64,000 nt of DNA from JASHUC01 sp035606175 (GTDB lineage: Bacteria; Pseudomonadota; Gammaproteobacteria; Steroidobacterales; Steroidobacteraceae). The stretch covers positions 89,810 to 153,809 of the forward strand of contig DATNFW010000032.1 of assembly GCA_035606175.1 (NCBI GenBank), written 5' to 3'. Shown here piece by piece: positions 50,182-60,700 of the stretch (position 1 is its first letter; every line of letters begins with the position of its first letter). The notes below the pieces were generated by a model that had not been told where the DNA came from, ran no database searches, and worked only from the letters and a program-made list of their open reading frames with translations. The translations under genes and the position numbers were made by a program.

Positions 50182-52392
50182 ATGAAACGCCATAACCCGT
50201 CGACCCGCCCTGCGCGCACGCTCGCCCTCGCGGCTGCGGCGCTCATCATCGGCGCGGCCGCCGCTCCGCTCAGTGCGGCCGAGACGAACAGTCTCAAATC
50301 GATCGACGTGCGCCCGCTTGCGGGGCAGCAGGTGCAGCTGACGCTGCACCTCGCGGCGCCTGCGCCGCAGCCGCTGTCGTTCACGATCGACAATCCGGCG
50401 CGCATCTCGATCGACTTGCCGAATACGGACCTCGCACTCCCCTCGCGCCGCATCGATGTGAATTCCGGCGGCGTCGACGAGGTGGTCGCCGTCGAGGCGA
50501 AGGATCGTGCCCGGCTCGTGCTCGATCTCGATCGCATGATGCCCTACACCATGCAGGTGGCCGGGAACGACATCGTGGTCACCGTCGGGCAGAGCCCCGC
50601 GGGCGCGGCCGCAGCGGCGGCCGTCGCAAGCACAGCGGCGCAGTCCCCCGCCGGCGGCGGCGCTGCCGCAGCCGATGCGGCACCCGCGACGCAGGGGGCC
50701 GCCGCAAGCGCGCCCGCCGGGCCGCGAGCGATCAGCAGTATCGATTTCCGCCGCAGCTCCGATGGAGCCGGGCGCGTCATCGTGAGACTCACCGACCCGC
50801 ACACGGCGATCAACTTGCGTCAGGTCGGCAACCAGATCGTGGTGGATTTCGCGGGTACCGAAGTGCCCGCCTCGCTGATGCGGCGCTACGATGCGACCGA
50901 CTTCGGCACGCCGGTCAGCGGGTTCGACGTGACCCACTCGGGCGACAACACCGAGATCGTGATCAACGCGAAGGGCGACTACGACCAGCTCGCCTATCAG
51001 TCCGACGATCAGTACGTCGTCGAGGTGCAGCCGCAGCGCAAGACGGCCGCCTCCGAGGCACAGAAGCGCAAGTACACCGGCGAGCATCTCACGCTCAACT
51101 TCCAGGACGTGAGCACCCGGTCCGTGCTGCAGCTGCTCGCCGAGACGAGCGGCCAGAACATCGTGGTGAGCGATTCGGTCAAGGGCGATGTCACGCTGCG
51201 CCTGCAGAACGTGCCCTGGGATCAGGCGCTCGATATCCTCCTGCAGACCAAGGGTCTCGGTAAGCGCCAGGAAGGCAACGTGATCATCGTGGCCCCGGCC
51301 GAGGAGCTCGCCGCGCGCGAGAAGGCGGAGCTCGCCGCGACCAAGGACGTACAGGAGCTCGAGCCGCTGCGCTCGGAATTCCTGCAGGTGAACTACGCGA
51401 AGGCGGCGGACCTCGCGGCCCTCATCAAGTCCCAGAGCGGCTCGCTGCTTTCCACGCGCGGCACGGTGTCCGTCGATGACCGCACGAACACCTTGCTCGT
51501 GCAGGACACCCCGGAGCGCATCACCGACATCCGGCGGCTCGTCGCAACGCTCGACATCCCGGTGCGGCAGGTGCTGATCGAGGCGCGGCTGGTGATCGTC
51601 ACCGACGATTTCAAGCGTGAGCTCGGAGCGCGGCTCGGGTACACGGGCATCAACCGCAACGGCGCGAACGGCATCGTGACGACATCGGGTACCGCCGCGG
51701 GGGCGGATACGATCGTGTCCTCCGCGCTCAACAACATCGCAGGCGGCAAGGGCCCGTTCCCCGTCAATGTTCCGACCGGCGCGGCGGCACCGGAGCGCTA
51801 CAACGTGAATCTGCCGACACCGGATGCCGCCGGCAGCATCGCACTCGGCATTCTCGGCGCCGACTACCTCCTCGATCTCGAGCTCTCCGCGGCACAGGCG
51901 GAGACGCGTGCGGACGTGGTCTCCGCGCCGCGCGTGATCACGGCGAATCAGAAGAAGGCGACCATCGAGCAGGGCACCGAGATCCCATATCAGCAGTCCG
52001 CCTCGAGCGGCGCGACGACGATCGCCTTCAAGAAGGCCGTGCTGTCGCTCGAGGTGACGCCGCAGATCACACCGGACAATCGCATCATTCTCGACCTCGA
52101 TGTGAAGAAGGACACCGTCGGCCAGGTCGTCGTCGCCTCGGGCGGCGTGAACGTGCCTTCGATCGACACGCAGGAGATCACCAACCAGGTGATCGTGAAC
52201 GACGGTCAGACCGTGGTGCTCGGCGGCATTCTGCAGACCGAGCACCGCGAGGATGTGACCAAAGTGCCGTGGCTCGGCGACATTCCCGTCCTCGGGAACC
52301 TGTTCAAGGAGACGACGAGCACCAACAACAAAGACGAGCTGTTGATCTTCGTGACGCCGAAGATCGTGCACGAAGGGGTCAACGTTTACTGA
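50182..52392 (+). CDS. pilQ: Type IV pilus secretin PilQ
   Basis: A 736-residue outer-membrane secretin through which the pilus fibre passes. After a signal peptide come two AMIN domains (about residues 35-130 and 185-280) that bind peptidoglycan, separated by an Ala/Gly-rich linker. Then a secretin/TonB short N-terminal domain (LNFQDVSTRSVLQLLAETSGQNIVV), an N1 domain, and the secretin core ending VPWLGDIPVLGNLFKETT. SD AAGGGAG lies ten bases before the ATG. Confidence 0.96.
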   Translation: MKRHNPSTRPARTLALAAAALIIGAAAAPLSAAETNSLKSIDVRPLAGQQVQLTLHLAAPAPQPLSFTIDNPARISIDLPNTDLALPSRRIDVNSGGVDEVVAVEAKDRARLVLDLDRMMPYTMQVAGNDIVVTVGQSPAGAAAAAAVASTAAQSPAGGGAAAADAAPATQGAAASAPAGPRAISSIDFRRSSDGAGRVIVRLTDPHTAINLRQVGNQIVVDFAGTEVPASLMRRYDATDFGTPVSGFDVTHSGDNTEIVINAKGDYDQLAYQSDDQYVVEVQPQRKTAASEAQKRKYTGEHLTLNFQDVSTRSVLQLLAETSGQNIVVSDSVKGDVTLRLQNVPWDQALDILLQTKGLGKRQEGNVIIVAPAEELAAREKAELAATKDVQELEPLRSEFLQVNYAKAADLAALIKSQSGSLLSTRGTVSVDDRTNTLLVQDTPERITDIRRLVATLDIPVRQVLIEARLVIVTDDFKRELGARLGYTGINRNGANGIVTTSGTAAGADTIVSSALNNIAGGKGPFPVNVPTGAAAPERYNVNLPTPDAAGSIALGILGADYLLDLELSAAQAETRADVVSAPRVITANQKKATIEQGTEIPYQQSASSGATTIAFKKAVLSLEVTPQITPDNRIILDLDVKKDTVGQVVVASGGVNVPSIDTQEITNQVIVNDGQTVVLGGILQTEHREDVTKVPWLGDIPVLGNLFKETTSTNNKDELLIFVTPKIVHEGVNVY

Positions 52393-52443
52393 CCGCCGGC
52401 GGGGCAGGGCTGGCGCGGTACGAATCGCATTTCAGGGTGGGTC

Positions 52444-54597
52444 ATGCATAAGATTGCCTCGATTTTCGCGGTCTCCGCGCTCGCACTGGCGCTCGCCGCC
52501 TGCGGAGGTAGCGACGACAAATCGTTCGTGGGCACCGGCTCGAGCAGCGGCACGGGCGGCTCCGGTTCGAGCAGCTCGGGCGGCTCGAGCAGCAGCGCCG
52601 CGGCCGTCGCCGGTATCGCCGCGGTCAGCGATACGCCGTCCATCGCAAACGACGGCTCCCAGTCGGCGAACATCACGGCGCTGGTGCGCGACTCAAACAA
52701 CGTCCTGCTGCAGGGTGTGCCCGTCGCGTTCACGGCGAGCTCTGGCGGCGTCGCCGTCGCAAAGGGCACGACCGACGCGAGCGGCTCCGCCACCGCGACG
52801 CTCTCCACGGCGGGTGATCCGACGCTGCGTACGATCACGGTGACTGCAACGGCGGGGGGGCAGTCTGCGACGGTGCAGGTCAAAGTCGTCGCGGCGACCT
52901 CCGGATCGACTTACCAGCTGGGCAACGGCAGTGGCGGGAGCTTCCAGGCCAACGCGATCGCGATCGGTTCCACGAGCCTGTCCGCGGGCGCGAGCACCGG
53001 ACTTCAGGTCTCCATCGTCGATCAGAACGGCACGCTCTACACGGGCCAAGCCGTGACCATCACCTTCAACTCGCCCTGCGTCGCCTCGGGCCTCGCGACG
53101 GTCACGGCGACGGGCGGCGGCGCGAGCCCGGGGCCGGGACAGGTCTCGACGACCTCCGGTATCGCCTCTGCGACCTACACGGCAAAGGGCTGCAGCGGCT
53201 CCGACACGATCACGGCGACCGCGACGGTCGGCTCGCAGAATCTCACGGCGGACGCTACGGTCTCCGTCGCGCAGGCTTCGGTCGGCTCGATCCAATTCGT
53301 CTCCGCCAAGCCGACGACCATCGGCCTGAAGGGCACCGGTCTCGGTGAGACCTCCACCGTCGTCTTCAAGGTGCTCGACTCGACCGGCGGTCCCGTGCCC
53401 AATGCGACCGTCAGCTTCTCGCTCAACACCAACGTCGGCGGTCTGAGCCTCGCACCGGCGAGCGCAGTGTCGGCCGCGGATGGCACCGTGCAAACGGTCG
53501 TGAGCTCCGGCACGGTCCACACGGTCGTGCGCATCACCGCGAGCACCGCATCGCCCGCGCTCAGCACCCAGTCGAGCCAGCTCACCGTGACAACGGGTCT
53601 GCCGGCATCGAACGCCTTCTCGATCGCGGTGGGACCGGCGAAATACGGCGCCGGCGGTGTCTCCAATCCGCCTGCCTGCCCGAACGTCGAGGCCTACGGT
53701 CTCGATCTGGTGACCGTCCCCGTCACCGTCCAGCTTGCAGACCGCTACAACAACCCGGTGCCGGATGGGACCTCAGTCGCCTTCACGACGAACGGCGGCC
53801 ACATCGACGGGACCTGCACCACGCCTCTCAGCACGCCGGGCGACGGCACCTGCGAGGTGACGTGGACGAGCGCGAATCCGCGGCCCACGCCGGCGAGCAA
53901 TCCGCCCGTCCTTGCCCCGGGACGCGCGAGCGTCCTTGCCACCGCTATCGGGGAGGAGTCGTTCACCGACACGAACGGGAACGGCTTCTGGGATTCGAGC
54001 GAGCCATTCGTCGATCTCGGCGAGCCGTTCCGCGACGACAACGAGGACGGCGTCTATCAGTCCGGCGAGTACTTCCTCGACTTCAATCACAACGGCTTGC
54101 GGGATGCGCCGGACGGAAGCTTCAAGGGCATCACCTGCACGGGAAATGGCGCCGGCGCGAGCTGCTCGACGACCACGTGGGCGATCGGGGTATCACACCT
54201 CATCATCATGTCGACCGGTGGCGCCGACATTCTTCTGTTCGGGACCTCGCCGGTGCTGTCGAACAGCGGCAGCCAGTCATCGCCGTCGCTCACCTGGGCG
54301 ACGGCGAACGGCACGAAGATGAGCGGCTCGATCACTCTGCAGGTCGTCGATCTCAACGGCAATCCCGTGTCGGCCGGCTCGACCATCTCGATCACCTCGG
54401 ACAACACCAGCAACATGACGGTGAGTCAGGCAACGAGCAGCTATACGGTCGGGTGCTCCACGGACGGCAGCGGTCAGCTCTACAACGTGAATCTCACCGC
54501 CGTGAAGACCGGCTCGTTTGCAAATATCAACGTGCAGGTCGTCTCCGCGGGGACCAAGACGCTCTCGCTCCTCAGCATCCCCGTGCAGATCAATTGA
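52444..54597 (+). CDS. Lipoprotein with Ig-like (Big-1 type) domains and three EF-hand-type loops
   Basis: A 717-residue exported protein. The signal ends in the lipobox LALAAC, followed by a Ser/Gly-rich tether. At least three Ig-like repeats of the invasin/intimin Big-1 type follow (ITALVRDSNNVLLQGVPVAF, VSIVDQNGTLYTGQAVTITF, VVFKVLDSTGGPVPNATVSF), and a further one near the end (LQVVDLNGNPVSAGSTISI). Residues 509-557 hold three consecutive DxNxNG / DDNEDG / DFNHNG loops with acidic position 12, which look like calcium sites. It lies between pilQ and the minor pilin operon on the same strand, 51 bases after pilQ. A surface or pilus-associated adhesive role is inferred. Not a recognised pil gene. 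Confidence 0.85.
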   Translation: MHKIASIFAVSALALALAACGGSDDKSFVGTGSSSGTGGSGSSSSGGSSSSAAAVAGIAAVSDTPSIANDGSQSANITALVRDSNNVLLQGVPVAFTASSGGVAVAKGTTDASGSATATLSTAGDPTLRTITVTATAGGQSATVQVKVVAATSGSTYQLGNGSGGSFQANAIAIGSTSLSAGASTGLQVSIVDQNGTLYTGQAVTITFNSPCVASGLATVTATGGGASPGPGQVSTTSGIASATYTAKGCSGSDTITATATVGSQNLTADATVSVAQASVGSIQFVSAKPTTIGLKGTGLGETSTVVFKVLDSTGGPVPNATVSFSLNTNVGGLSLAPASAVSAADGTVQTVVSSGTVHTVVRITASTASPALSTQSSQLTVTTGLPASNAFSIAVGPAKYGAGGVSNPPACPNVEAYGLDLVTVPVTVQLADRYNNPVPDGTSVAFTTNGGHIDGTCTTPLSTPGDGTCEVTWTSANPRPTPASNPPVLAPGRASVLATAIGEESFTDTNGNGFWDSSEPFVDLGEPFRDDNEDGVYQSGEYFLDFNHNGLRDAPDGSFKGITCTGNGAGASCSTTTWAIGVSHLIIMSTGGADILLFGTSPVLSNSGSQSSPSLTWATANGTKMSGSITLQVVDLNGNPVSAGSTISITSDNTSNMTVSQATSSYTVGCSTDGSGQLYNVNLTAVKTGSFANINVQVVSAGTKTLSLLSIPVQIN

Positions 54598-54611
54598 TTC
54601 GAGCGGAAATC

Positions 54612-54636
54612 GGGCCGCCGCGAGCTGCGGCGGCCC
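54612..54636 (+). terminator. GC-rich hairpin after the Ig-like lipoprotein gene
   Basis: GGGCCGCCGC (54612-54621), loop GAGCT, GCGGCGGCCC (54627-54636): a perfect 10-bp stem 15 bases after the stop codon. No run of T follows, so it is not a canonical intrinsic terminator. It may stabilise the mRNA end or slow polymerase and separates pilMNOPQ-lipoprotein from the minor pilin operon. Confidence 0.5.
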
Positions 54637-54835
54637 GGGCCGCGCCTGGATTCGACGCACGAGTGCGCGACTCTGCTCGGCTCAACATAAGCTGTTTGAT
54701 GTCGCGACGCTGCGACGCCGCGCGACTCACCGCTCATGCGTCGTGGCGAGCCGGCCGTCGGACCGCAGCTTCGGTGTCCCGCCGAATGAGCAGCGCGTCA
54801 CAAATCCCAATGCCTTGAAACCCGAGACTGCGCCC

Positions 54836-55423
54836 ATGAGTTTTCGCGATCCGCAATACCAATCGAAGTCTCGAGCCCAAAGCGCAGCCCGCGGCCGTGT
54901 CGCGCTCGCGGGCTTCACACTGCTCGAACTCATCGTGACGATGGCCGTCGCGGGAATCCTCATGGCGATCGCGGTGCCGTCATTTCGCTCGTTCCTGCAA
55001 AGCGACCGGCTGCTCACCGAACAGGATCAGCTCGTGATGAGCCTGCATCTCGCGCGAAGCGAAGCGATCAAACAGGACACGAGCATCGATGTGTGCGCCT
55101 CGAGCAACGGTACGACGTGCAGCGGGCTTGCGGAGTGGAACGATGGGTGGATCGTCCAGGCCGCAGGCGCCGCGCAGCCGCTTCAAGTCGTCTCGGCGCT
55201 CGCGACCGGCAATAGGCTCACAGAAGCCAATGGCGTGAAGAAGCTTACGTTCGATGCGACCGGGCTCGCCACCTCGATCGCGGTCGCCTTGCAATTCACG
55301 TTTTGCGATACGCGCGGGGCGAGCTACGCGCGCTACACGGAGGTCGGCGCTTTCTCGGGGCGCGTGGCCTCCTCGGGAACGGTCGGCAAGAACCTCGCGG
55401 GCGCGGCGCTCGCATGCCCCTGA
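54836..55423 (+). CDS. Minor pseudopilin, GspH/FimT (FimU) type
   Basis: A 195-residue prepilin. After a long leader of 26 residues, the type III signal is ALAG/FTLLELIVTMAVAGILMAIAVPSF, with Gly before the cut and Glu5 after it. LQSDRLLTEQDQLVMSLHLARSEAIKQDTSIDVC is the GspH/FimT core with the SEAIK motif. First gene of the minor pilin operon, in the position of fimU in Pseudomonas. It forms part of the pilus-initiating tip complex. Confidence 0.9.
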   Translation: MSFRDPQYQSKSRAQSAARGRVALAGFTLLELIVTMAVAGILMAIAVPSFRSFLQSDRLLTEQDQLVMSLHLARSEAIKQDTSIDVCASSNGTTCSGLAEWNDGWIVQAAGAAQPLQVVSALATGNRLTEANGVKKLTFDATGLATSIAVALQFTFCDTRGASYARYTEVGAFSGRVASSGTVGKNLAGAALACP

Positions 55424-55437
55424 TCAAAGAGATCCCA

Positions 55438-56001
55438 ATGCAATCACGGAAACACGCACCGCAGACTCGCCCTGCACGGCACGCGCGCCGCGTGTTGCGC
55501 GCACAGCGCAATCGGCGGCGTGGATTCACGCTGCTCGAGGTGCTCGTCGCGCTCGTCGTGCTCAGCATCGGACTGCTCGGCATCGGCAAGCTCGTGATGG
55601 TCTCATCGCGCGGCAACGACAGCGCGCTGTTTCGCAGCCAGGCGACGGCCCTGGCGTACACCATGCTCGATGCGATGCGCGCGAATCGCGACCAGGCGAC
55701 CTCGGGCGCCTATGACGTGCCGACCGGTGCTTATGCGGGCGCGCAGGACTGCGTGAGTGCCTCGTGCGATGCGAGCCAGCTCGTCGTCTCGAACATCCAG
55801 AACTGGAAGTCGACCCTCTCGAAGCACCTACCCGAGGGCGACGGCAGCATCACGACGGCCGCGGCAGTCGGGGCCGACGGACAAACGCGCACGACGGCAA
55901 CCATCACCGTGCAATGGGACGACTGGGTCGCCCAGCAATCCTTCGCGGGCGCCCTCGTGGCGAACAAGATGGCGACCGTGACGCTGGAGAGCATTCTGTG
56001 A
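55438..56001 (+). CDS. pilV: Minor pilin PilV
   Basis: A 187-residue prepilin with a basic 29-residue leader and the cut site RRG/FTLLEVLVALVVLSIGLLGIGKLV. LRAQRNRRRGFTLLEVLVAL and SQATALAYTMLDAMRANRDQA are typical of PilV. The ATG at 55438 has an AGAGA-type SD; an ATG eight codons upstream overlaps the previous stop. Its TGA overlaps the pilW GTG. Confidence 0.92.
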   Translation: MQSRKHAPQTRPARHARRVLRAQRNRRRGFTLLEVLVALVVLSIGLLGIGKLVMVSSRGNDSALFRSQATALAYTMLDAMRANRDQATSGAYDVPTGAYAGAQDCVSASCDASQLVVSNIQNWKSTLSKHLPEGDGSITTAAAVGADGQTRTTATITVQWDDWVAQQSFAGALVANKMATVTLESIL

Positions 56002-57155
56002 AGCGCGCGGGAGGCTTCTCGCTCGTCGAGCTGATGGTGGCGATCACGCTCGCACTCGTCGTCACGGCGGGTGCGATCGCCGTCTTCGTCGGCTCGCGCA
56101 CCGCGTATCAATCGACAGCGGGCGTCGCCGCGGTCGGCGACGGCGGGCGGACCGCCGTCAATCTGCTCCAGCAGGATGTGCGCAACGCGGGATACATCGC
56201 GTGCGCGGATACGGTCTATTTCTGGCAGACCATGACTGCGGCGGATTCCCGTGTCCAGATCGATGAGCTGAACAACGCCGCGGGGACACTCGGGTACGAC
56301 TTCCGATACGGAATCGCCGGATACGAGGCGATGGGCACGACACCGCTCGATACTATCGTCATCCCAGCAGCTCCGGTCGTCGATGAGACGGATGCGGATT
56401 GGACGCCGGCGCTCGATGCGACGTTCACGAACGGCAGCCTCTCGCCGGCTCCGACGCAGGTGCAGGGAAGCGACGTGCTGGTCGTGCGGGAGAGCCTGGC
56501 GAAGACCCCGGCCTACCTGATCGGCACGGTGTCGCCCGGCGCGACCAGTTTCACCGTCAACGGGCAGGGAGGGCTCGCGGCGGGTCAGATCGCAGCGGTA
56601 TCCGACTGCGCAAACGCGGTCGTGTTTCAGGTCGGCAACGCGCCGGCAGGCGGCCCCGGCGCGGTCAACGTCACCGTGTCGACGAACGGCGCGGATGTCC
56701 CCGGCAATATCGCCGGCGCGAACATCATCCGACCGTTCGCGGGCGGCTCGCTCGTCATGCCGCTGACGACCAACGTCTACTACATCGGCAAGGGCTCCGA
56801 CGGCGATTACGCGCTCAAGCGGCTCGCCCTCAACGCACCGGGCGCTTCATCGCCCGGGGTCTTCACGGACGAAGAAGTCGTTCCGGACATCGAGAACATG
56901 CAGGTGCTGTACGGCGTCCGCTCGGCCACCTCGGTCTCGCCTACCCAGTACGTCACCGCCGACCAGGTGGCGGATTTCCGGCAGGTCGTGAGCGTCGAGA
57001 TCGCGCTGCTGGCCGCAAGTCCCCCCGGCTCGGGGACCGGACCGCCCGTGACTCAGCAATACACGCTGCTCGGCACCCAAGTGCACCTCGCGAATGACAA
57101 CCGGCAACGGCGGGTTTTCGAGTTCACCGTGGCCGTCCGCAATCAGATGGAGTGA
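55998..57155 (+). CDS. pilW: Minor pilin PilW
   Basis: A 385-residue prepilin with a short leader KRAGG/FSLVELMVAITLALVVTAGAIAVF. NLLQQDVRNAGYIAC is the PilW signature, followed by a large, mainly beta globular domain. GTG start overlaps pilV as GTGA. It belongs to the tip/priming complex with PilV, PilX and PilY1. Confidence 0.94.
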   Translation: MKRAGGFSLVELMVAITLALVVTAGAIAVFVGSRTAYQSTAGVAAVGDGGRTAVNLLQQDVRNAGYIACADTVYFWQTMTAADSRVQIDELNNAAGTLGYDFRYGIAGYEAMGTTPLDTIVIPAAPVVDETDADWTPALDATFTNGSLSPAPTQVQGSDVLVVRESLAKTPAYLIGTVSPGATSFTVNGQGGLAAGQIAAVSDCANAVVFQVGNAPAGGPGAVNVTVSTNGADVPGNIAGANIIRPFAGGSLVMPLTTNVYYIGKGSDGDYALKRLALNAPGASSPGVFTDEEVVPDIENMQVLYGVRSATSVSPTQYVTADQVADFRQVVSVEIALLAASPPGSGTGPPVTQQYTLLGTQVHLANDNRQRRVFEFTVAVRNQME

Positions 57156-57165
57156 GCACCGCGCC

Positions 57166-57732
57166 ATGATGTGCAGAAACGCGCCAACGCCCTTTCGCCG
57201 CCAGCGCGGCGCCGCGCTCTTCGTCTCGCTGATCCTGCTTCTCGTCCTGACGCTGATCGGCGTGACCGCCGCGCAGATGCAGACCGTCGAGGAGCGCATG
57301 GCACTCAACGACGACAGCCATCAGCTCGCGCTGCAGAGCGGCGAGGCCGTCATACGCGATTCCGAGGAGCAGTTCGACAACGGCGACTACTCGACCTTCC
57401 CGTGGGACGGCAGTAACGGCTCGGCGACACTCTGGCAGGAGGCCACCTCGGGGAGCTACTCCAGCATGGCCGATGCGACCTCGGACGCCCCGGCGTTCAC
57501 CGGAGCAGGCGCGATCGCCTACGACGGTCCGGCACTCGGCAGCGTGCACGTCGGCTCAGCCTACAAGGCGATCGAGGATCTGCCGACGATCGCCCTACCG
57601 GGGGATGCCCTGGTGAGCGCCGGCTACCCGGTCCAAATCAGCTCGCTCAGAAGCACATCCCTCGCCGGCGGTGCGGATGCAGCTTCCAACGCCGTCGTGC
57701 AGAGCATCCGGTATCACCCTTCAGCGAATTGA
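57166..57732 (+). CDS. pilX: Minor pilin PilX
   Basis: A 188-residue prepilin-like protein. RRQRG/AALFVSLILLLVLTLIGVTAAQMQTVEERMALN is the PilX N-terminal domain, where Glu5 is characteristically absent. The C-terminal part is short and polar. It starts 10 bases after pilW and ends 28 bases before pilY1. It helps connect PilY1 to the pilus tip. Confidence 0.92.
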   Translation: MMCRNAPTPFRRQRGAALFVSLILLLVLTLIGVTAAQMQTVEERMALNDDSHQLALQSGEAVIRDSEEQFDNGDYSTFPWDGSNGSATLWQEATSGSYSSMADATSDAPAFTGAGAIAYDGPALGSVHVGSAYKAIEDLPTIALPGDALVSAGYPVQISSLRSTSLAGGADAASNAVVQSIRYHPSAN

Positions 57733-57760
57733 GCGGATCGATCCGCAAAGAGTCACTCCT

Positions 57761-60700
57761 ATGTTGAGCCCAACGAGACATTCGAGAGTACGGCGCGCGG
57801 TTGCCGCGATCGCTCTCTCCGCGGGAGCGGCAATCATGAGCGGTACCGCGTTCGCGGCGGTCCCCGCCGCAATCCCCATCTCACAGGTCCCGCTCACCGT
57901 TGCGATTCCCGCACATCCGCAGGTGCTCTTCGCGCTGGCGAACTCGCAGTCGGTAGACGGGGATCTGAGCGGCGCGATCGTGACGGGAAGCGGCGGCCTC
58001 GCGGCCAATCTTTCGGCTCTGCAGGCGAGCAGCTCGCCGGTCAATTACACCGTGCCGGCAGGCTTCACCGCTCCGGTGTCGGGTACGACGGCGGGCAACT
58101 CCGCGCCGTACACCGTCACTACGGCGGGCGTCGAGTACGATAATTCGAACAGCCGACTCAACGTCGCGAAGGCGGGCATCGCCTCGATTCTGCAGACCTT
58201 CCTGCCGGTCGCGGACTTCGGCCTCATCGACTATCAGGTCTCCGGCCTCGGAAAGTACGCGACGTGGGTCTATTACATGAGCCCGAGCGGGACAGGGTTC
58301 AGCTTCACGAACCTCCCTCCCGCGGGCAGCCGTTACGTCAAGAATCCCTGCTTCGGCGTCACACTCGATGCCGCAAACCCCGTCGACACGGACTGTACCT
58401 CGCTTGCGGGACGCTACGGCGCCACGTTCAACACCAATCAGTACATGCTGATCGGCTCCTCGAGCGATGACCCGAGCATCAACGACGTGCTCTACGCGAA
58501 CGGCTTTCCGCCGGTCTTCGTGGATTACAGCAGCTCCGGCTCCGGGGCTCCGAATCCTTCGAGCCCGTTTACGTTCTCACTCAGCCAGTACAACAACAAC
58601 CAGGTGTCGGAGTGCTACAACAAGAGCGTTCCCAGCATCGGCGGAATCTGCGAGACCCCGACGAACGCAGGCTTCGTCCCCTATTCGAACGAGGTCATGC
58701 AGGTCGAGCGCGGCTTCGGCTACTACGCGTCGAGCCAGAGCGCGAAACCCGCCTCCGTGACGAGCTGGCCGGCGCTCGTGCCGATGACCACGGCCGGGCA
58801 GGTCCCGACGCAAGCCTCGATCAACTCGGCGATCGCCTGCTTCAGCGGCGGCACGTGCAGCTCGACGGGCACAAACGTACCGAACTACCTCGCACCGGAA
58901 ACGAACAGCACGGCGACGAGTGAGATCAAAGCGGTCGGCCTTCAGTCCCCGATCGCCGGGCTTCTGCAAGCCGCGGGCGACTACTACACGGCCAAGAATC
59001 CGCCCTCATCCAACGGGTGCACCGCGACGCGCTACGTCGTGCTCGTGACCGACGGTCTGCCGACCATGGACCTCGCGGGTAAGATGTGGCCGCCGCTCGG
59101 GACCGCCTCGGCAACCGGGTACGGCGTGACGCCGACGAGCACGGCCGCGTTCAATGCGGACGGCTCGTTGACGCTCAGCAACACCAACGATCAGGCGCTG
59201 ATCGATACGCTCAACACCCTGTCGAGCTTGCAGGCTGCCGGAGTCAAGACGTACGTGATCGGCGTCGGCGCCGGTGTGGACCCGGCGTCCAACCCGCTCG
59301 CCGCGGCCACTTTGACCGCGATGGCGGTTGCAGGCGGCACGAGCGCGTATTTCCCTGCGACGAGCGCCCAGCAGCTGAACCAGGACATGCAGGTGATCCT
59401 CGCGCAGATCCTCGCAGCCACGCAGTCGGTCGCCTCGACGGCCGTCAACTCGACCGGCCTTCACAATGGCGCGTACGCCTATCTCGCGCAGTTCAATACG
59501 TCCGATACCTATCAGGACTGGACGGGCAATCTCACGGCCTATCCGGTCGACATCTCGACCGGTCAGGTGAACATGGGCTCGCCTGCGTGGTCCGCACAGG
59601 GCCTGCTCGATGCGAAGGCTGCGAGCACTCGGGTCATCGGCACCTGGGATCCGGTCGCAAAAGCGGGAACTCCGTTCGAGTGGAATCCGGGCCTCGCACC
59701 CGATGGAATCTCGAGCTCGACGACCCTCGGGACCGAGCTGTCCACATTCTCGGGAGACATGAACGGCCAGGATGTGCTCAATTTCCTTCGAGGGGACACG
59801 TCGAAAGAGAAGCGCAACGGCGGTGCGTTCCGTAACCGCGCGCACATTCTCGGCGACATCGTCAGCAGCGCGCCGCTTTACGTGGGGGCGCCCGAGGGCT
59901 TCTCGCAGGTGGCCAGCTATCAGACGTTCAAGGCCAACCACAAGGATCGTGCGCCGATCATCTACATCGGAGCGAACGATGGAATGCTCCATGCGTTCGA
60001 TGCGACGACCGGCGCGGAGCGCTTCGCGTACATCCCGAGCGGTGTCTACGCGAATCTCGTCAACCTCGCGAATCCCTACTACAACGAGCAGCACTTGTTC
60101 TACGTGAACGGCTCCCCAAGGGCAGCCGACGTGCAGTTCAGCAACGACAACACTTGGCACACGCTGCTCGTCGGCGGCGAAGGCGCGGGAGGCAAGAGCA
60201 TCTATGCGCTCGACGTGACGAACGACGATCAGATCACCACCGAGTCGCAGCTTGCATCGGCGGTGCAATGGGAGTTCACGGACGCCGACATGGGGTACAC
60301 GTTCAGCGAGCCTGCGATCGGCGATACGGCGGACGGCTGGATGGTCTTCTTCGGTAACGGATACGACAGCACGAACGAGAAGCCCTACCTGTACGCGCTC
60401 GATGCGCGGACGGGCAGCCTCGTCACCAAGATCGATCTTTGCGCCGCGGTCGCCTCCGCTTGCAGCGGTAGCGTTGCCAACGGGCTTTCGAGCGTAACGG
60501 TCGTGAACAGCTACGGACTGCAATCGTTGCCGGCCGATGTCGCCTACGCGGGAGACCTGCAGGGCAACGTCTGGCGCATCGATATCAGCGACGCGAACCC
60601 CGCTAACTGGGTCGTCACGCTCATATTCCAGGCCCGGGACTCTAGTGGGGCGATGCAGCCGATCACGACGGCTCCGGGTGTCGCGCTCAACCCGCATTAC

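Noticed and set aside
49639..52371. 910-codon minus-strand open frame opposite pilQ and pilP
   Set aside because: Antisense shadow with biased composition; pilQ and pilP on the other strand have full family motifs.
54637..54835. AlgR binding site before the fimT/fimU-type gene
   Set aside because: I looked for the Pseudomonas-type CCGTTCGTC core and found no convincing match, so no site is annotated despite the expected regulation.
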